Assembly: GCA_002414145.1 (NCBI GenBank)
Contig: DHYP01000035.1
Location: 43,006-50,995, forward strand
DNA length: 7,990 nucleotides
Reading direction: 5' to 3'
DNA from: Methylophilaceae bacterium UBA5127
Lineage (GTDB): Bacteria > Pseudomonadota > Gammaproteobacteria > Burkholderiales > Methylophilaceae
Part shown: in pieces, positions 6,934 through 7,990 of the stretch
How positions within the stretch are numbered: the stretch's first letter is position 1
How the letters are laid out: every line of letters starts with the position of its first letter
Notes under the pieces: generated by a model
What the model was told of the DNA's origin: nothing
What the model saw: only the letters and a program-made list of their open reading frames with translations
Databases searched by the model: none
Position numbers and translations under genes: made by a program

Positions 6934-7990
6934 AAGCAAAACCAATAACTGTAAGTATGACATCAATGATTTTGATGCCAATGAATGGAACAACTAGACC
7001 GCCTAAACCATAAATTAATAGGTTTTTGCGCAAAAGCTGCTGTGCACCAACGGCTCTATAAGGCACCCCTTTTAAAGCAAGAGGAATTAAGAAAATAATA
7101 ATCAGTGCATTAAAAACAACAGCAGACAGAATCGCTGAGTTTGGACTTGTCAAATGCATAATATTTAGCGCATTCAGTTGCGGATAGGTACTTGCGAACG
7201 CAGCAGGAATAATGGCGAAATACTTGGCGACATCATTGGCAATACTAAAGGTCGTAAGCGAACCACGTGTCATCAGCATTTGTTTACCGATTTCAACGAT
7301 TTCAATCAGCTTGGTTGGATTAGAATCTAAATCCACCATATTTCCCGCTTCTTTTGCCGCTTGCGTACCTGTGTTCATGGCAACTGCAACGTCGGCCTGC
7401 GCAAGTGCAGGGGCATCGTTGGTGCCATCACCCGTCATGGCGACTAGCTTGCCTTCTGCTTGATGGCCACGTATCAATTTCAATTTATCTTCGGGCGTTG
7501 CTTCTGCCAGAAAATCATCCACGCCTGCTTCGGCAGCAATCGCTGCCGCTGTTAGACGATTATCGCCCGTAATCATAATGGTTTGAATACCCATACAGCG
7601 CAACTCGGCAAAGCGTTCTTTAATACCACCTTTGACAATATCTTTAAGCTCTACTACGCCTAACACTGCATTGCCATCCGACACCACTAACGGTGTACTA
7701 CCGCGACGCGAAACGTCATCCACTTTATGTGAAATGTCGGCTGAAAATGCCCCACCTAACCCCTCAACATGCAGTTTGATTGCACTTGCAGCACCTTTAC
7801 GTATTTGACGAATGTTATTTTCGGCATCTTGTAAGTTGACGCCACTCATTCTGGTTTGTGCAGAAAATTGTACGAAAGTAGCACCTAGCGAATGAATGTC
7901 ACGCTCGCGAATATTGAAGCGGTTTTTTGCCAATATCACGATACTGCGACCTTACCGCGTTTCATCGGTCAGAGAACCGAGTTGCACGGC
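6932..7990 (-). CDS. kdpB: KdpB, P-type ATPase subunit of the potassium pump (partial, with in-frame stop)
   Basis: C-terminal half of the ATP-hydrolysing subunit of KdpFABC in the inner membrane. Seen in order: nucleotide-binding domain residues ([12 protein letters not shown]), [30 protein letters not shown], the hinge motif [33 protein letters not shown], and the membrane segment [18 protein letters not shown] with the Asp and Lys important in E. coli (ND..K). The last membrane helices end in ILTVIGFA. The phosphorylation motif DKTGT and the N-terminal half lie beyond the right edge. The frame is closed by TAA at 7952-7954: the bases to the window end read [21 protein letters not shown], where KdpB proteins have ETPEGRSIV. 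A GTG at 7937-7939 opens the frame again but is not a real start. The stretch after MSGVN is about five residues longer than in E. coli, within the range of loop variation. Either a sequence error or a true nonsense change explains the stop; everything downstream is conserved. Confidence 0.92.

Noticed and set aside
7937..7939. GTG as a genuine start of a short KdpB-like protein.
   Set aside because: It falls inside the conserved GRSIVILAK stretch, which is mid-protein in KdpB, with no ribosome site; it only reopens the frame after the TAA at 7952-7954.

Overview
The window looks like chromosomal DNA from a proteobacterium. All recognisable proteins (ValS, KdpB, KdpC, KdpD, KdpE) read as close relatives of the Escherichia coli type. 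The fairly low GC content would suit a low-GC betaproteobacterium, for example a methylotroph of the Methylophilaceae, but that lineage is a guess from remembered protein character, not a search. Both ends cut through genes (valS on the left, kdpB on the right), so this may be a whole contig.

Left part, + strand (1-1893): the C-terminal part of valyl-tRNA synthetase, then after 67 bases a 64-residue BFD-like [2Fe-2S] protein. Converging on it from the - strand (1938-2520) is a two-gene unit, a single-domain rhodanese followed by a TusA-family sulfur carrier. They are 16 bases apart and probably co-transcribed. A 291-base AT-rich gap (2521-2811) precedes the rhodanese gene. It holds two inverted repeats with centres 20 bases apart, and some very short open frames that may be gene debris.

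Right part, - strand (2812-7990): the kdp locus in the order kdpB (partial), kdpC, kdpD, kdpE. KdpB and KdpC are subunits of the high-affinity KdpFABC potassium pump. KdpD (sensor kinase) and KdpE (response regulator) would switch on the pump genes under potassium limitation. kdpA and the pump promoter should lie beyond the right edge. kdpB-kdpC (9-base gap) and kdpD-kdpE (3-base gap) are tightly packed, while a 97-base gap with a perfect -10-like hexamer separates the pump genes from the sensor genes.

The most notable oddity is an in-frame TAA in kdpB at 7952-7954, inside the conserved TPEGRS motif and close to the window edge. It is either a sequence error or a broken pump gene. I see no clear new biological system, no mobile element, no CRISPR array and no RNA gene. 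The best leads are the dyad-flanked rhodanese-TusA unit beside an Fe-S protein, and two genes whose starts look leaderless.
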